Assembly (NCBI GenBank): GCA_029204225.1
Contig: CM055108.1
Span: 23,844,749-23,908,748, forward strand
Origin: Diphasiastrum complanatum
Lineage: Eukaryota > Streptophyta > Lycopodiopsida > Lycopodiales > Lycopodiaceae
DNA: 64,000 nucleotides
Direction: 5' to 3'
The position numbers were made by a program, and so were the translations under genes. Position 1 is the first letter of the stretch; the number at the start of each line of letters is the position of its first letter. The notes under the pieces were generated by a model that worked only from the letters and a program-made list of their open reading frames with translations, was not told the origin of the DNA and searched no databases. Positions 47,484-61,494 of this stretch are shown piece after piece.

Positions 47484-47609
47484 CGCCACCGTTACGGTCT
47501 AGCACACATGGAAACACAACATTGGGCCATGTGGACATACAACCTTTGAAAAGTCAAAGAAAGCATCTTTACAAAAGGCCCTTTTGGATTCAAGAGTTCC
47601 CCTAATGGT
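47484..47609. other. Flank between foldback element and resumed RT
   Basis: Short sequence with no clear RT match; either more of the insertion or decayed RT. Confidence 0.3.
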
Positions 47610-50020
<2,411 letters not shown>

Positions 50021-50311
50021 TATTAACATTTGAAGAGAAGACCACTCTCCTGTCCATCGCTGGAACAGCAGGGTCTCTATGTGGAGATTTGGTGAGTAAA
50101 TGTGAGTCTATCATGTCTATGCAATCCATCACTGGATAGAACATAGCACTATTAAAAACACTCATCTTTTGGACGGTTTGCAGCGATCTGTCCATCGCTG
50201 GACAGCGCCCATTCAGCCCTCCATCACTGCTCTCTGAGCCATAAGGAGCAAGCAAAAGCATGGAAAAATCGTGATTATATCATTACTATCACCTGCAATT
50301 TCAGAAACTTA

Positions 50312-52318
50312 TCAGATAACCACAACTGTCCATCGCTGCCTATTGAGGCAGGGTGGACGAACTGCCCACCAAAAGAAATTTAGCATTTTGTGGTAAAGTA
50401 AATTTGAGTCCAAGGAATAATTGTGTAAGAATAGGTTGTTTATAATCTCATATAATCTTCTTCTCATAAAGCCATTACTTTGAAAAACAAGAACAATGTT
50501 TTCGACCTCATCCATAAAAGTATCATGTTCGCTACAACAGTACATGGCAGCAATAATTTGAGCGATAATAACTTTATATGAGTTCATGATTGGCCTATTG
50601 GCAGTTAAGTGTATATATTGGAAAAACGAAAACGGAAGTTTCCTTCGCTTGTCAAATTTTTTCATATTATCTGAAAGAGAATCAAAGGTAGTGGTAATAT
50701 TCAAACAATTGACCGTATTATCCGAAGTGTCTTCATTTTCTATGGTGAGGTATTCCAAGGGATAGATCCATAAGGCATTATTATCGACACGAGGTGGCTC
50801 CTTGTCTAGAAATACAAGAGCATCTTTGTTGTTTATGAAACAAATTTCATCAATGTAATATAAAGTATGCTTGAAGGCACGTAGGTATTCCACCTTTTCA
50901 AGTCTGGCAAGTCTTTTCATAAAATGTAATTCAAATAATGACAGATACCAGTTACACCATGTAGGGGAACAGGCAAAACCCATAGGAATACCACAGACCT
51001 GTTTCCAAGTCCTGTTTCCTAATCTTACTATGCAATTGTCAATCAGTATATCATTATATTGGCAAAAAGGTTCCATGTCAATCATAGTCCAATTATCAGT
51101 TTGATTAGTAACCCATTTCCAATCAAATTGCTTAAGGCTCGATTTCCATTGATAGGCAAGTTTTTTGTTTTTACAAGACTTGAATGCATACCCTATCATT
51201 TTTCGTATTATTATTTTTAGCCCATCAGGACTATTAAGAGGAATATTTTCATAGCATTTCGCGATGTCAGTAGACCACATTGAAGTGATTGTGTTAGGCA
51301 CATTAAGATAAAATTCAGTGGATGAATCGCACTACCAGAATAGGTTGGTATCCACATTTAGGATACTCCGGTATGAAGTTGCCTTAAGTCCTACGCTCTC
51401 CATAAGGAGAGGAGTCAGCATACCAAGAGCTCCAGAAATAAACGTGACCACTTTAGAAAAATAGCAGTCACGTGTGTTTGTAATCCATCTGAACGCATTT
51501 TTATGTGCTTTGAAAGTACAAAGTAAGAAAGGTAATTCTTCTTTTCCTATTAGAAAATCAAATATTTTAGTAGCAAAAGTATCTTGGATCTTAATCATAG
51601 CCATGTCTAGTGTATTATCATTTTTTTTGAGAAACAGGGCAAAATCTGAACTCGACAATCTAACCAAAGCCAAATTTCTTACAAAGTAGATGCATATAAA
51701 ACATGGGTTATGTTGAGCCTTATCCACACCATTCACATATAGATTGGTAGTAATCCAATTACGCTCATCAATGGCATTTGTAAGTTTTTTATTCATAATA
51801 CTTTTTCCATGTAGCCACTTGGTAATTTTCAAAAAGTTTGTTACAGCATCTTTGCAAATCAAGGCATGTTCCATAACAGTCTCATTATCAATATTTTGAT
51901 AAATAGGTAAAAAACTTGCCAATTCAAACCATCTACGATAAAGTTCTAAAGCTACCTCATTTATATTAGACTGGCGCAATGGGATGTGATTAAGTCCTTT
52001 GTTCAAGTCATTCTTTAAAACTTTGCTTTTAATAATTTCAATATCCATCGAGACGACATGCCCAAAAATTTTCAAAATGAACTCTTTAAAACGTTTAGTG
52101 TAAGCGGAAGTACAAGGTGGAATGTTGTCAACATCGAAATCACAAAAAACTTGAAAGGGTTTATACCATTCATGCCTCAAATGTGGAAAGTAAGACCAAC
52201 CAAACACGATAAGCTCAAAAGTCTCATCAATATAACCAAAAATCTGAAGTAAGGTTTCAGCATATAGTTGTTTAACATCAATCCTCTCAAAGCATATGTT
52301 ATAATAACGTAAATGCAA
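50312..52318 (-). pseudogene. Penelope-like reverse transcriptase (one in-frame stop)
   Basis: Two frames (52,318-51,332 and 51,301-50,312) are in the same reading frame, separated by a single TAG, giving about 668 codons. The N-terminal part contains LNKGLNHIPL, resembling the conserved GLNFxP of PLE proteins, and VDKAQHNPCFICIYFVRNL. RT fingers: CTFKAHKNAFRWITN. Motif A: TDIAKCYENIPLN. Motif B: VCGIPMGFACSPTWCNWYL. Motif C: YYIDEICFINN, where YIDD has become YIDE (copy at 56.7 kb keeps YIDD). This set (D..YxxIP, GIPMG...SP.xCN, YIDD) fits PLE/telomerase-type RTs, not LTR or LINE types. No GIY-YIG endonuclease follows. The frame ends in a tail with the CAGCGATGGACAG word. The D-to-E change and stop suggest an inactive copy. 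Confidence 0.82.
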
Positions 52319-52339
52319 AAAAAAATTTCCCTCTGTCTC

Positions 52340-53850
52340 TTTTAACCACTAGTCGTCGTCTACCAGTATTGCTGACCTCCAATATCCTTGTTTCTTCTAA
52401 GTCCTCTTGCACATGGATCAATCACGGTAAAAATTCAGCTTTCTGATAGGAAGATCCTCCTTTCCACCACTGCTTTGCCCTTCTTTGCCTTTTGGAAAGT
52501 ACTTTCTCTTCCTGTTATTGCCACTGCCTGATATGACTGAGCTAGGATTGTTCAAATTGAAGGAACCCGTTTTTTTGCTAGTATTTTGGAAGTATTTGTC
52601 TTGCAAGGTAGAAAAGCTAGGTTTTTTCAAAAGGCGTTCAATTTCTCAACGTTTTCAGCATCGCCAAGGTGTGCAAGGAGCTTAGCAGTAGGGTTTATTG
52701 AAAGTTCAATGGCAGCATCAATCGTGTATTGTCGGATATACAGAAAGACAATGTGGGACTTGACAACCTCTCTAGCAAGTTTATGCAACCACAGGAAGAA
52801 GGCATTAAGCTAATTTTGCATAGACGCACCAGGAAAAAAAATGGAAAGATTATTCATTACATACCAGATAGAGTGATCAAACCATATGATAGAAGAATTG
52901 TTTTTGCACTTATCACCGCATTTGCACGTAAAGAAGGGTCTTTTCCAGTTCCAGATTCTAGCTTGATGAAGGTTCATTCTATTAAAGCCAGTGTCAAAAT
53001 GGCCTCTAGTTCTAGCCCAGGTCTGCTCAGAAGGACATCTTGAAGGTTCAAATCTGCTCATCTTGATAACAGTATCAAAGGCAATAGGAGTATCAAAAGA
53101 AGGATTCTTATGCAAAGCAGCAAGCTTGCATGCTTGGACTTCTACATCAGTGAGATGAGCAAGAGCGATCCAGAGCTCAATAGAGATAGGTGCAAAGAAG
53201 TTGACAGAACAAAGGCTCCAAAGTTTATAAGCAGTTTTTGCAGATTTAAACTCAATGACACGACTAGGTACCAATGCTACTTGGTAGCTATTGGCTTGAC
53301 AAAATTTAAAGACAGATTGATATCCCACATCACAAATTTCTTGTGAGAAAGACTCTAATTGAAAAGCATTGTCTTCATCCAGGTCTTCGGTAAAATTAAA
53401 GGGTGAGGTGAAGTAGGAGCAGTAGTAGGGACAGGGGTATCAATAGAGGAGTCACCATTTTCTTTTTCCAGGCAAGCAAATACTTTCCGAATATGCGTAT
53501 TACAGAATTTTTCCTCAGCAGCAATTCGTTCAACATAGTTTGAAAGTTCCATATAAATTTTTTCAACCATGCTAAGGGTTTTCTTCTTTTTAACAAAATC
53601 CATATACATTTTAATCCAATCCATGATGCACATCAAATCAACAAGGCAAAGAATTTTATCATCCAGGCCAGCAGCATTACAAGTAGTCATATCATAAGCA
53701 ATAATCAAATTGTGAACTTCAACAGCCTTCTTCATGCAACATATAATACTCTGAACAAAAGGACTAGGAGGAGGAAGGGTCTCCCCATAGCCAAGAGTGA
53801 CCGCATCATGAAACCATCCTGTGGACTATATCATACAACAGACCTTGTTA
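52340..53850 (-). pseudogene. ORF1 of the Penelope-like element (unknown function)
   Basis: Frames 53,735-53,355, 53,328-52,810 and 52,630-52,418 read as one protein. It starts STGWFHDAVTLGYGETLP near 53,850, then MKKAVEVHNLIIAYDM, DWIKMYMDFVKKKKTL, an acidic spacer with a proline stretch, then VIEFKSAKTAYKLWSL, IELWIALAHLTDVEVQACKL, FDTGFNRMNLHQARIWN, FFTCKCGDKCKNNSS, and a basic tail (NNRKRKYFPKGKE). A homologue lies at 60,630-61,487 on the plus strand. The TCCACAGG at its start follows a TTTTAG/ATATAG, a possible splice acceptor. No catalytic motif is recognised. It precedes the RT in the same orientation, as ORF1 does in endonuclease-deficient PLEs. Confidence 0.6.
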
Positions 53851-54029
53851 GCCATAAAATACAAGTAAAGATAAAAGTTTGGTGCTACCCCGACCAAAGG
53901 GTAGCCGGGGTGGCATCAGAGATGCTAGAGAGAGTAACAAGATTTTACATAGTCCCTCTTGACAAGTCAAGACCAAACCCTTTGAACCTTTCAATTTATA
54001 GCATAACAGGTAAAAATACGGTTGTATAA

Positions 54030-55560
54030 AGTTTAACAGTATAGAGTACCATAAAGAAAAGCAAGTTTTAAGACACCCAGCTGTTACCTGCCACCATCCC
54101 ACACAACAAAACCGCACAAGTTAGTCGTGTGAGGAAGACAGGTGTCATAGCTGAGCATCAGTTGTTATCCATGTCCGAAACAAGATTCACTACTTATCAG
54201 CTAGGTTGCATTAAAAACAAGTATGTCCAATCTTCCCAATCATTCATTTCATAACTTAGCAATACGTTCTGCCCGTTTAACGTAGCCGTATCAGGGCGAA
54301 GGCCATACTGATCAGTAAAGGAGCAAAAAGAACGTATTAGTTTCACATATACATTCTACATGTAAGCAGCTATCTTTCATTACACAGATGGACAGAGACT
54401 GGGTGATGGTCATAGCGCTAGGTACTAGAGCACCACCGTGCTATACTAGCCCCCACAAGCCTCCCGTACCAGTTTACCGGGAGTCCAAGCGCCAAACAAC
54501 TTGGGCAAATCCATCTCATTCAAGTGTACCATGGCCTAGCTCTATATAATTATTTGACTTTACTTATATTAACCGTACATTGTATGTAGAAAACAAAAAA
54601 AAAAATTTAGCTCACGTCCATGTTACCTACTGCACATGCAGGATCAGCCTGTACTGAATTTATTACTTAAAAAAACCATTACACGCAAGGTTTACAAATC
54701 ATCATAACTACGTGAGTAAAATCATGGTACCAAGTTAGGTCACCCACCGTATTGGTGATATTCTGAAAAGCGTCATACCTGAATGAGAGTTGAAGTCATC
54801 TCCATCTTCAGCTGCTTAAACGAATCACCCACGTGCTAAGGCATTCACACCGAAGGTATTGGATTAAGTATAGAGTATTCTTGAAGCCTGACAGAGTCAT
54901 TATCTTTAGCTAGCTACTTACTTATCCGTAGATTAATCATATAGCTTTTCATTCTTCGAGAGCATTTCTCGCCATATACAGATTATTAGCAATGGCAATC
55001 ACTATTACTCAAGAGCATATTAGCATATCCAACCACTTTTTTACTACTTCATTTTCCGTAATCACAGTCATCATAGTACTAATTTATCATAGACAGATCC
55101 CATCATCCTCTTTATCAAACCAAAAGAGCAATCGTATGTAGCAATACTACATACAGATTACAGCCAATCGAGTATAGTAAGAGCATTTTTATCAACCATA
55201 ATCATGCTACAGCTTCTGGTAAATCCAGAAACCAGCTGAAAAGACAGTGGTCCATCGCATTTTTGAACGCATTATGTATTGATAAATGCAAGCAACATTG
55301 CTCATACAAAGAGCATATGGTAGATCGTTGTAGTTCAAGCGTTAATACTCAGAAAACCAGCACTGGCCAGCGGCCAGATCTGCATCAGAGAGGGCACTGA
55401 CCAGCGATTAAACATTTTCCAAAAAAGTTGATAATGATATTCAACCGTCGGTTTGCTGTCCAACACTTTTCATAAGCTAAAAAGTTGAGAAAATACTTGA
55501 AAAATTGCCCACATTTGTTCGCTGGGACAGCGATTGCTTGTAGTATTATCCAATCCCAAT
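54030..55560 (-). repeat. Diverged pLTR-like region upstream of ORF1
   Basis: Similarity to copy A is clear but reduced (54,031-54,310 versus about 48,585-48,890: CAGCTGTTACCTGCCACCAT, AGGAAGACAGGTGTCATAGC, CCGTATCAGGGC). Beyond that it continues in the same style, with a TCCATCGC word at 55,250. No gene seen. It lies on the 5' side of the RT element; its divergence suggests that it belongs to another subfamily. Confidence 0.55.
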
Positions 55561-55763
55561 ATGCCAGTCAAACCTTGCTACTACACAGTGGTAATCACAA
55601 CACCCTGTGAGCATTCATCCTTAGCATGCATGCTTCCTTATCAGCGAGCTACTATTCAAAACATTCTCACCTTTGTTTGCAATACGATTGTTCTTCCAAT
55701 AGCATCCACGAACGTTCTCTTCGATCACAATCACCGTACGGTAGAGCACCAGGAAAGCAAGAA

Positions 55764-55768
<5 letters not shown>
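55561..55768. other. Noncoding stretch leading to a GA tract
   Basis: No gene. The frame covering 55,534-55,848 ends in ERERER from the microsatellite and is spurious. Confidence 0.4.

Positions 55769-55825
<57 letters not shown>
55769..55825. repeat. (GA)n microsatellite, about 57 bp
   Basis: Here the GA tract is next to GAATGAG on the left and CAAGACAGCATG on the right, unlike the other three tracts. On the minus strand it lies just downstream of a TATA box. Confidence 0.95.
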
Positions 55826-55826
<1 letters not shown>

Positions 55827-55865
55827 AAGACAGCATGAGGGAAAGTGAATAGGGTTGTGTGAATT

Positions 55866-55884
55866 CCCTCTTTATAAAAACAGA
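55866..55884 (-). promoter_or_regulatory. TATA box upstream of a CT-rich tract
   Basis: The minus strand reads TTTTTATAAAGAGG, followed about 50 bp later by the (CT)n of 55,769-55,825. TATA plus CT-rich leader is a common plant core promoter form. Possibly the promoter of the PLE-like element. Confidence 0.4.
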
Positions 55885-56226
55885 GGACACTTAGGTGTAC
55901 TAAGTCCAAATTGTTGCTCACCGTTAGATCGACTATCCATAATGTGCATAGATCCTGGCCATTGAAAGATTCACAACTTTCCCACCATTTTTTTAAAAAA
56001 AACTTTTTCTATTAAGTGGGCTCTTTTATCATAGTAGGGCATTTTTTTGCCACCACTAGAAAATAAGGTTAGTATGCGATATTTACATTCCACAAAGGTT
56101 TGTGAAGCGAATAAAGTGATATATGTATGTAACAGAGCCCATGAGAGAGAGAGAGAGAGAGAACCCACCAATCGACTCGCAATTAGTGAATCCCTTCGAA
56201 AGCAGTTAGCTCCTCGAAAGGGATAG
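55885..56226. other. Unassigned sequence with a short (GA)10 tract
   Basis: A GA tract occupies 56,143-56,162. Near the right end an 8-bp CTTTCGAG/CTCGAAAG inverted repeat surrounds AGTTAGCTCC. No gene. Confidence 0.35.
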
Positions 56227-57010
56227 CTAACTGCCCACCAGAAGAACATCAATATCATGTGGTAACGTGTACGACAAACCGGGGAACGATTCCGAAGAAA
56301 GCAACTTATTGATGATACGACAAAGCTTATCTCTCATAAAACCATTTTTTTGAAAAACATCAACAAGTATTCCAACCTCGTTAAGAAACGTCTCTTGCAA
56401 GTTACAGCAATACATTGCGGCAATGACTTGTGAAACAATAACCTTATATGAATTATAGATTGGCCTATTCCGAAGCAAGATGTATATATTGTAAGTAAAG
56501 AAAGGGTAGTTCTTTTCTTTTATCATATTTAGAAAGACAAGTCAGGCCAAATTTATTATCAAAGGTAATAGAAATATTTAAAAAGCTGATTTTATTTCAG
56601 TCACTTTTCTTTCTATTTCTAGAAAGTCCAGGGGATAGATCCAAAACGGGTTTTCAGGGTTCCTTACCTGTGTTTTGTCCATAAAAAGTTCGATATTAGG
56701 GTTATTGATGAAGCAAATGTCATCTATATATCTAAAAGAATGTCGAAAGTCATTCATGAATGAGGTCAGGCCCAGATTAGCAAGTCTGTTACTAAATTGT
56801 GCTTCAAAAAAAGAAAGATACCAATTTCGCCATGTAGGTGAGCAGGAAAAACACATACCTCGTACTTGTCTCCAGGTTTTGTTTCCTAGTCTGACAATAC
56901 AATTATCAATCAAGAAGTCGTTCCATTGATAGAGTAGGTTTATATCCAAAGTGTGCCAGTCTTGTGATTGTTTTGCCTTCCATGACCAATTGAAAACTTC
57001 GCGTGAATGA
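56227..57010 (-). pseudogene. Penelope-like RT fragment, second copy
   Basis: From 57,010 down: a frame-broken start FNWSWKAKQSQDWHTL, then MDINLLYQWNDFLIDNCIVRLGNKTW, motif B shortened (VRGMCFSCSPTWRNWYLSFF: residues of GIPMG are missing), and motif C intact FRYIDDICFINN. After a stop at 56,578 the C-terminal part (NRPIYNSYKVIVSQVIAAMY, LPHDIDVLLVGS) ends at about 56,227. The protein is clearly a sister of 50,312-52,318 but diverged (a different subfamily). It is truncated at the N-terminal side. Confidence 0.82.
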
Positions 57011-57478
57011 TTCCATTTAAAGTATATAAGTTCACGTCTGGAAGTCCATCACTGGACCTCAATGTGTTCTTGACCTATCACAGCCTTTACATGGTTTAGA
57101 GAGATGAGTGGCATATCAAAGCAGAGCATTATTAAAGCATCCTTCTCCGGAAAGTAGAGTAAATACAAGCGGAGTGTAAGAGAGAAGCAAATACATACTG
57201 TAAGCTATCAAATTGTTGATTCGTAAGTAGGTAGGGCGCACTTTCAACGAGTGACATAGGAGCAGAGTTCTTCTCTGGTGTTGTAAAGCAAAAGGGTTGA
57301 AAAGATCATGCACTTATAGTGCCCAGTAAGGTAGTAACCTGGAAGGAGAGAGTGGGGAACTTCATCATATGCAAGGGTACACCAATAAAAACCTTGTAAG
57401 TTTGAAGTAGCGGTACGTCAGTATCTGTCCACTTTTTCTGTTTAATACAGTCGGGTGAAACTGAACCAAGGAGCATCC

Positions 57479-57480
<2 letters not shown>
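57011..57480. other. Element-internal noncoding sequence
   Basis: Contains TCCATCACTGGACC (57,045), matching the repeated word downstream of RT copy A, and little else. No gene. Confidence 0.35.

Positions 57481-57537
<57 letters not shown>
57481..57537. repeat. (GA)n microsatellite at the terminus of PLE-like copy B
   Basis: 57 bp of GA between CATCCAT and TTACAAGACACCACTTAG. It is in the same place relative to the pLTR as the tracts at 48,383 and 60,513. Confidence 0.95.
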
Positions 57538-57539
<2 letters not shown>

Positions 57540-59045
57540 ACAAGACACCACTTAGTTCCTCTTGACAAAGCAAGACTGAAGCACTTTAAAGCCTTTATTC
57601 ATAGTCCAACAAGGTAAAGTACAGCTGAAAAGTAAAATACAATACTAGAAAGCACCATAAAGCATAACCACTTTCAAGACGGCCAGCTGATATCTGCCAA
57701 CATCCCCCACAAAACAAAATCGCTCAAGTTAGTTTAGTGAGGAAGACAAGTGTCATAGCCGAATGACAGTTGTTATTCATGTCCAAAAGAAGTTATACTA
57801 CTTAACAACATTGAATAGCAATTTACAACATAGTCCAGTCTTCCCAAACATACAATGTTTTAACGATAGGCCAAGCCGTTATATCACCGTATCAGGGCGA
57901 GTGTCATACTGATCAGCTTACGGTCAATGGGTCCATATCAATTCGTTTTAATCAAAGGAGTATGAAAAGTTTTAAATCGTTAGGAGTTTTATTTAGCCAA
58001 AAGACTTGGTGTGAACACGTGTGCTGGTATCAGAGCAAATCCATGCTATACTGACCCAAGTGACCCTTACAACGTAAGGTATGTCACGCACTGCTGTTCA
58101 TATCCATGCTTTCCAATCGTATCTCACCAAAAGTCTAAAGTAACACTAATAGAGGAAAGGTGAAGTGTTACCCTAAATGTAATATCAGAATGATATAATA
58201 TCCACGGTATAAGACACTATATAGGAAAGATGTCATTAAAACAGAGTAAGCGACTACCAGTGTTTATATTGGGTAATAGGGTAGCTCCGTGCCATTCTAC
58301 TCCCTAAGTATAAACTATGATTCTTACGCATATCCATGTTGTCTAAGATCATAATATTGGAGTCCTTACTGTTACTTTTAGTGACCAAATCTTATTTCCA
58401 GTTATTTTTGTTTGATTTAAGTGTGGTCTTATGTCGTTACTTACTTTCGAACAAGGGAAGTCGAAAAGCGGAAAGAAAAGCGGAATGAATGAATAAACTT
58501 ATGTAGAGTGAATGTCTATTATAGTTTTAATGAAACCAAAACCACCATGCTTACCGAAGTTGTGAAGAGTAAATTTAAACTCGAAAGGTGTACCTGAATA
58601 GTTGTAGACATAGCTTCTTGAGAGGCAACCATAGTATTTTTTAACCTGACTGAGTTCCGCGAAGTGAGCATATTGCTTTTTTGAAAGGTTATGCAAAAAG
58701 CGTTTTATACGACATCTTACAACGCAGAGATCCAGTTGGTTGCATACCTTTTAGTACTGAGTAGTTGGTTCAGGAAAGAACCAAGTATTCTAACAAAGCT
58801 GGAGCAGTATGAGAAAGCTATAGCCTGAGATATCATTAGCTTCATACTATGAGATCACAGAATCTACGACTGCTTCTAAAGAGAGCACATAAGTAAGAGT
58901 TATGCATGCAAGAGTCCATCCTTCCATCGCTGGTTGGAGGAGGCTAAAAAAGTGAAAAATACTATGAGTACATAGCACAAGTTCAAGGTCCATCGCTGGA
59001 CAGTTAGCCATGCATGAGTAAATGGTATTATCAATAGTAGAAATG
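57538..59045 (-). repeat. pLTR-like terminal region, copy B
   Basis: Near-match to copy A over about 1.5 kb, with TGGTATCAGAGC at 58,025-58,036 and the PAMD-type words at 58,921 and 58,988. It forms one arm of a ~1.1 kb inverted repeat with 59,442-60,522. The right part joins an internally deleted RT fragment. Confidence 0.85.
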
Positions 59046-59440
59046 TTCATTATATATGACAAGGCATCCTCCACAAGATTAGATTGATCGTTAGGAAAAG
59101 GAGTAAAATCTGGACTGTTAAGTCATTTTGTGGCCAAATTTCGCACAAATAATCTACACATGAGACAGGGATTATGTTGTATTTTATCAATTCCATTAAC
59201 GTATAGAGAGTTCGTAAGCCAAAGTAGTTCATCCTTTGCAATCTTATTTTTGGAAAAAGATTCAGTGTTTCCATGAAGCCATTTTCCCTTTCTAATATAA
59301 CTTAAAGCGATATTTTTGCAAAAGGTAGCATGTTCCTTTTTAGTTTTACTGTCTACAGCATCGTAAGAAAGTAAGAATTCCATAAGTTTAAACCATCCAT
59401 AATAAAGCTCCAAAGCGAGATCATTAGGGCCCTTTTTGGA
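59046..59440 (-). pseudogene. Penelope-like RT N-terminal fragment, third copy
   Basis: Reads LALELYYGWFKLMEFLLSYD, GKWLHGNTESFSKNK, LYVNGIDKIQHNPCLMC and RLFVRNLATK before a stop at 59,123, then SPDFTPFPNDQSNLVEDALS in the same order as copy A. RT core motifs are absent; it is fused at 59,045 to the 3' region, so an internal deletion has removed the RT core. Confidence 0.82.
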
Positions 59441-59441
59441 C

Positions 59442-60522
59442 TCAGGTACACCTTTCGAGTTTAAATTTACTCTTCACAACTTCGGTAAGCATGGTTTTGG
59501 TTTCATTAAAACTATGATAGAATTCACTCCACATAAGTTTATTCATTCATTCCGCTTTTCTTTCCGCTTTTCGACTTCCCTTGTTCGAAAGTAAGTAATG
59601 ACATAAGACCACACTCAAATCAAATGAAAATAGCTGGAAATAAAATTTGGTCACTAAAAGTAACAATAAGGACTCTAGTATTATGATCTTAGACAACATG
59701 GATATGCGTAAGAATCATAGTTTATACTCAGGGAGTAGAATGGCACGGATCTGCCCTACTACCCAGTATAAACAATGGTAGTCGCTTACTCTGTTTTAAT
59801 GACATCTTTTCTATATAGTGTCCTTATACCGTGGATATTATATCATTCTGATATAACATTCAGGGTAACACTTCACCTTTCCTCTATTAGTGTTACTTTA
59901 GACTTTTGGTGAGATACGATTGGAAAGCATGGATATGCTCAGGAGTATGAACAGCAGTGCGTGACATACCTTACGTCGTAAGCGTCACTTGGGTCAGTAT
60001 AGCATGGATTTGCTCTGATATCAGCACACATGTTCACACCAAGTCTTTTGGCTAAATAAAACTCCTAACGGTTTAAAACTTTTCATACTCCTCTTTGATT
60101 AAAACGAACTGATATAGACTTATTGACCGTAAGCTGATCAGTATGGCACTCGCCCTAATACGGTGATATAACGGCTTGGCCTATTGTTAAAACTTTGTAT
60201 GTTTGGGAAGACTGGACTATGTTGTAAAATGCTATTCAAAGCTGTTAAGTAGTATAACTTCTTTTGGACATGAATAACAACTGTCGTTCGACTATGACAC
60301 CTGTCTTCCTCACTAAACTATTTTGAGCGATTTTATTTTGTGGGGGATGGTGGCAGGTATCAGCTGGACATCTTGAAAGTGGTTATGCTTTATGGTGCTT
60401 TCTAGTACTATATTTTACTTTTCAGTTGTACTTTACCTTGTTGGATTATGAATACAGGCTTTTAAGAGCTTCAGTCTTGCTTTGTTAAGAGGAACTAAGT
60501 GGTGTCTTGTAACTCTCTCTCT
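59442..60522 (+). repeat. pLTR-like terminal region, copy C (inverted)
   Basis: Reverse complement of 57,538-58,597 with high identity, ending GGTGTCTTGTAACTCTCTCT. It runs directly into ORF1 sequence on the plus strand, so on this strand the terminal region precedes ORF1. Confidence 0.85.
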
Positions 60523-61487
60523 TGCATTCTGGTGGTGTAAATCCGACTATTCCTTGGTTGGAATAGTACTGAAGCTCTTACCTTTTATCCGATTCATAAG
60601 CTAACAAAGGTCCTTTTTGTATGTTTTAGTCCACAGGGTGGTTTCAAGAAGCTGAAGCTTTGGATTATGGGGAACCTCTACCTTCTCCTAACCTTTTTGT
60701 TCAGACTATTATTTGATGTATGAAGAAGGCTGTTGAGTTACATAATTTTATTATTAATACTGATAGGGCTACTTGTGCTTCTGCTGGACCTGAGGATAAG
60801 ATTCTTTGTCTGTTTGATTTACTAGAGACCATCGACTAGGTAAAGATTTATCTGGAGTTTGTTAAGAAAAAACAATCGTTGAACTTTGTAAAAATCTTTA
60901 TAGTTGTCTTAATGATTTTGCTGAAAAGTTTGAAGAGGAAGAAAAGTTCTGAAATTCACACATCAGAAAAGTGTTTTTGTGCCTAGAAAATGAAAATGGG
61001 ATATCCCCTACTGTCACTACACCTATTGCTTCTGATGCTCCTTCCTCTTCTCACCCGCTTGTTAATATTGACGACCTTGATGAAGACAGCGCCTCTCAGC
61101 TCGAGATCTTTTCTCAAGACATTTGTGATATTGGTGACCTTTTCTCTGTCAATTCAAAAACTGCCAACTCCCTTTTGTGCCTGCTAGAATCATTGAGTTT
61201 AAATCTACTCTCACTTCTTACAAGCTCTGGAGTCTCCCTTCTGTTAATTTCCTCGCACCGATACCTATTGACTTCTGGATTCTGATGACTCATTTGACAG
61301 AAAAAGAATTACAAGTCTGCAAATTGGCTGCTTTGCACAAAAATCCCTCACTTAGACCCCTGTTTCTTTTGATACCATTATCCGCATGAACAAATTTGAA
61401 CCCTCTCGTTGCATGTCTGGGCTAGGACCAGAGGACACTTTGAGACTGGCTTCAATAGAATGAACCTTCACCAAGCCAGAATCGGAG
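60523..61487 (+). pseudogene. ORF1 of the Penelope-like element, plus-strand copy
   Basis: After TTTTAGTCCACAGGG (a possible acceptor at about 60,630) it reads STGWFQEAEALDYGEPLP, MKKAVELHNFIINTD, KILCLFDLLETID, then a stop, YLEFVKKKQSLN, DDLDEDSASQLEIFSQDICD, VPARIIEFKSTLTSYKLWSL, and ELQVCKLAALHKNPSL. Order and spacing match the minus-strand ORF1 at 52.8-53.85 kb. Several frameshifts. It breaks off at about 61,487 before the Cys-rich part. Confidence 0.75.
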
Positions 61488-61494
61488 CAACCAT

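Noticed and set aside
50312-52318. Host telomerase reverse transcriptase
   Set aside because: Motif B GIPMGFACSPTW and several damaged copies with terminal repeats fit a mobile element; the large TERT N-terminal domains are missing.
50312-53850. GIY-YIG endonuclease or permuted N-terminal version
   Set aside because: No GIY...YIG pair was readable in ORF1 or after the RT; the Cys-rich motif alone is not enough.
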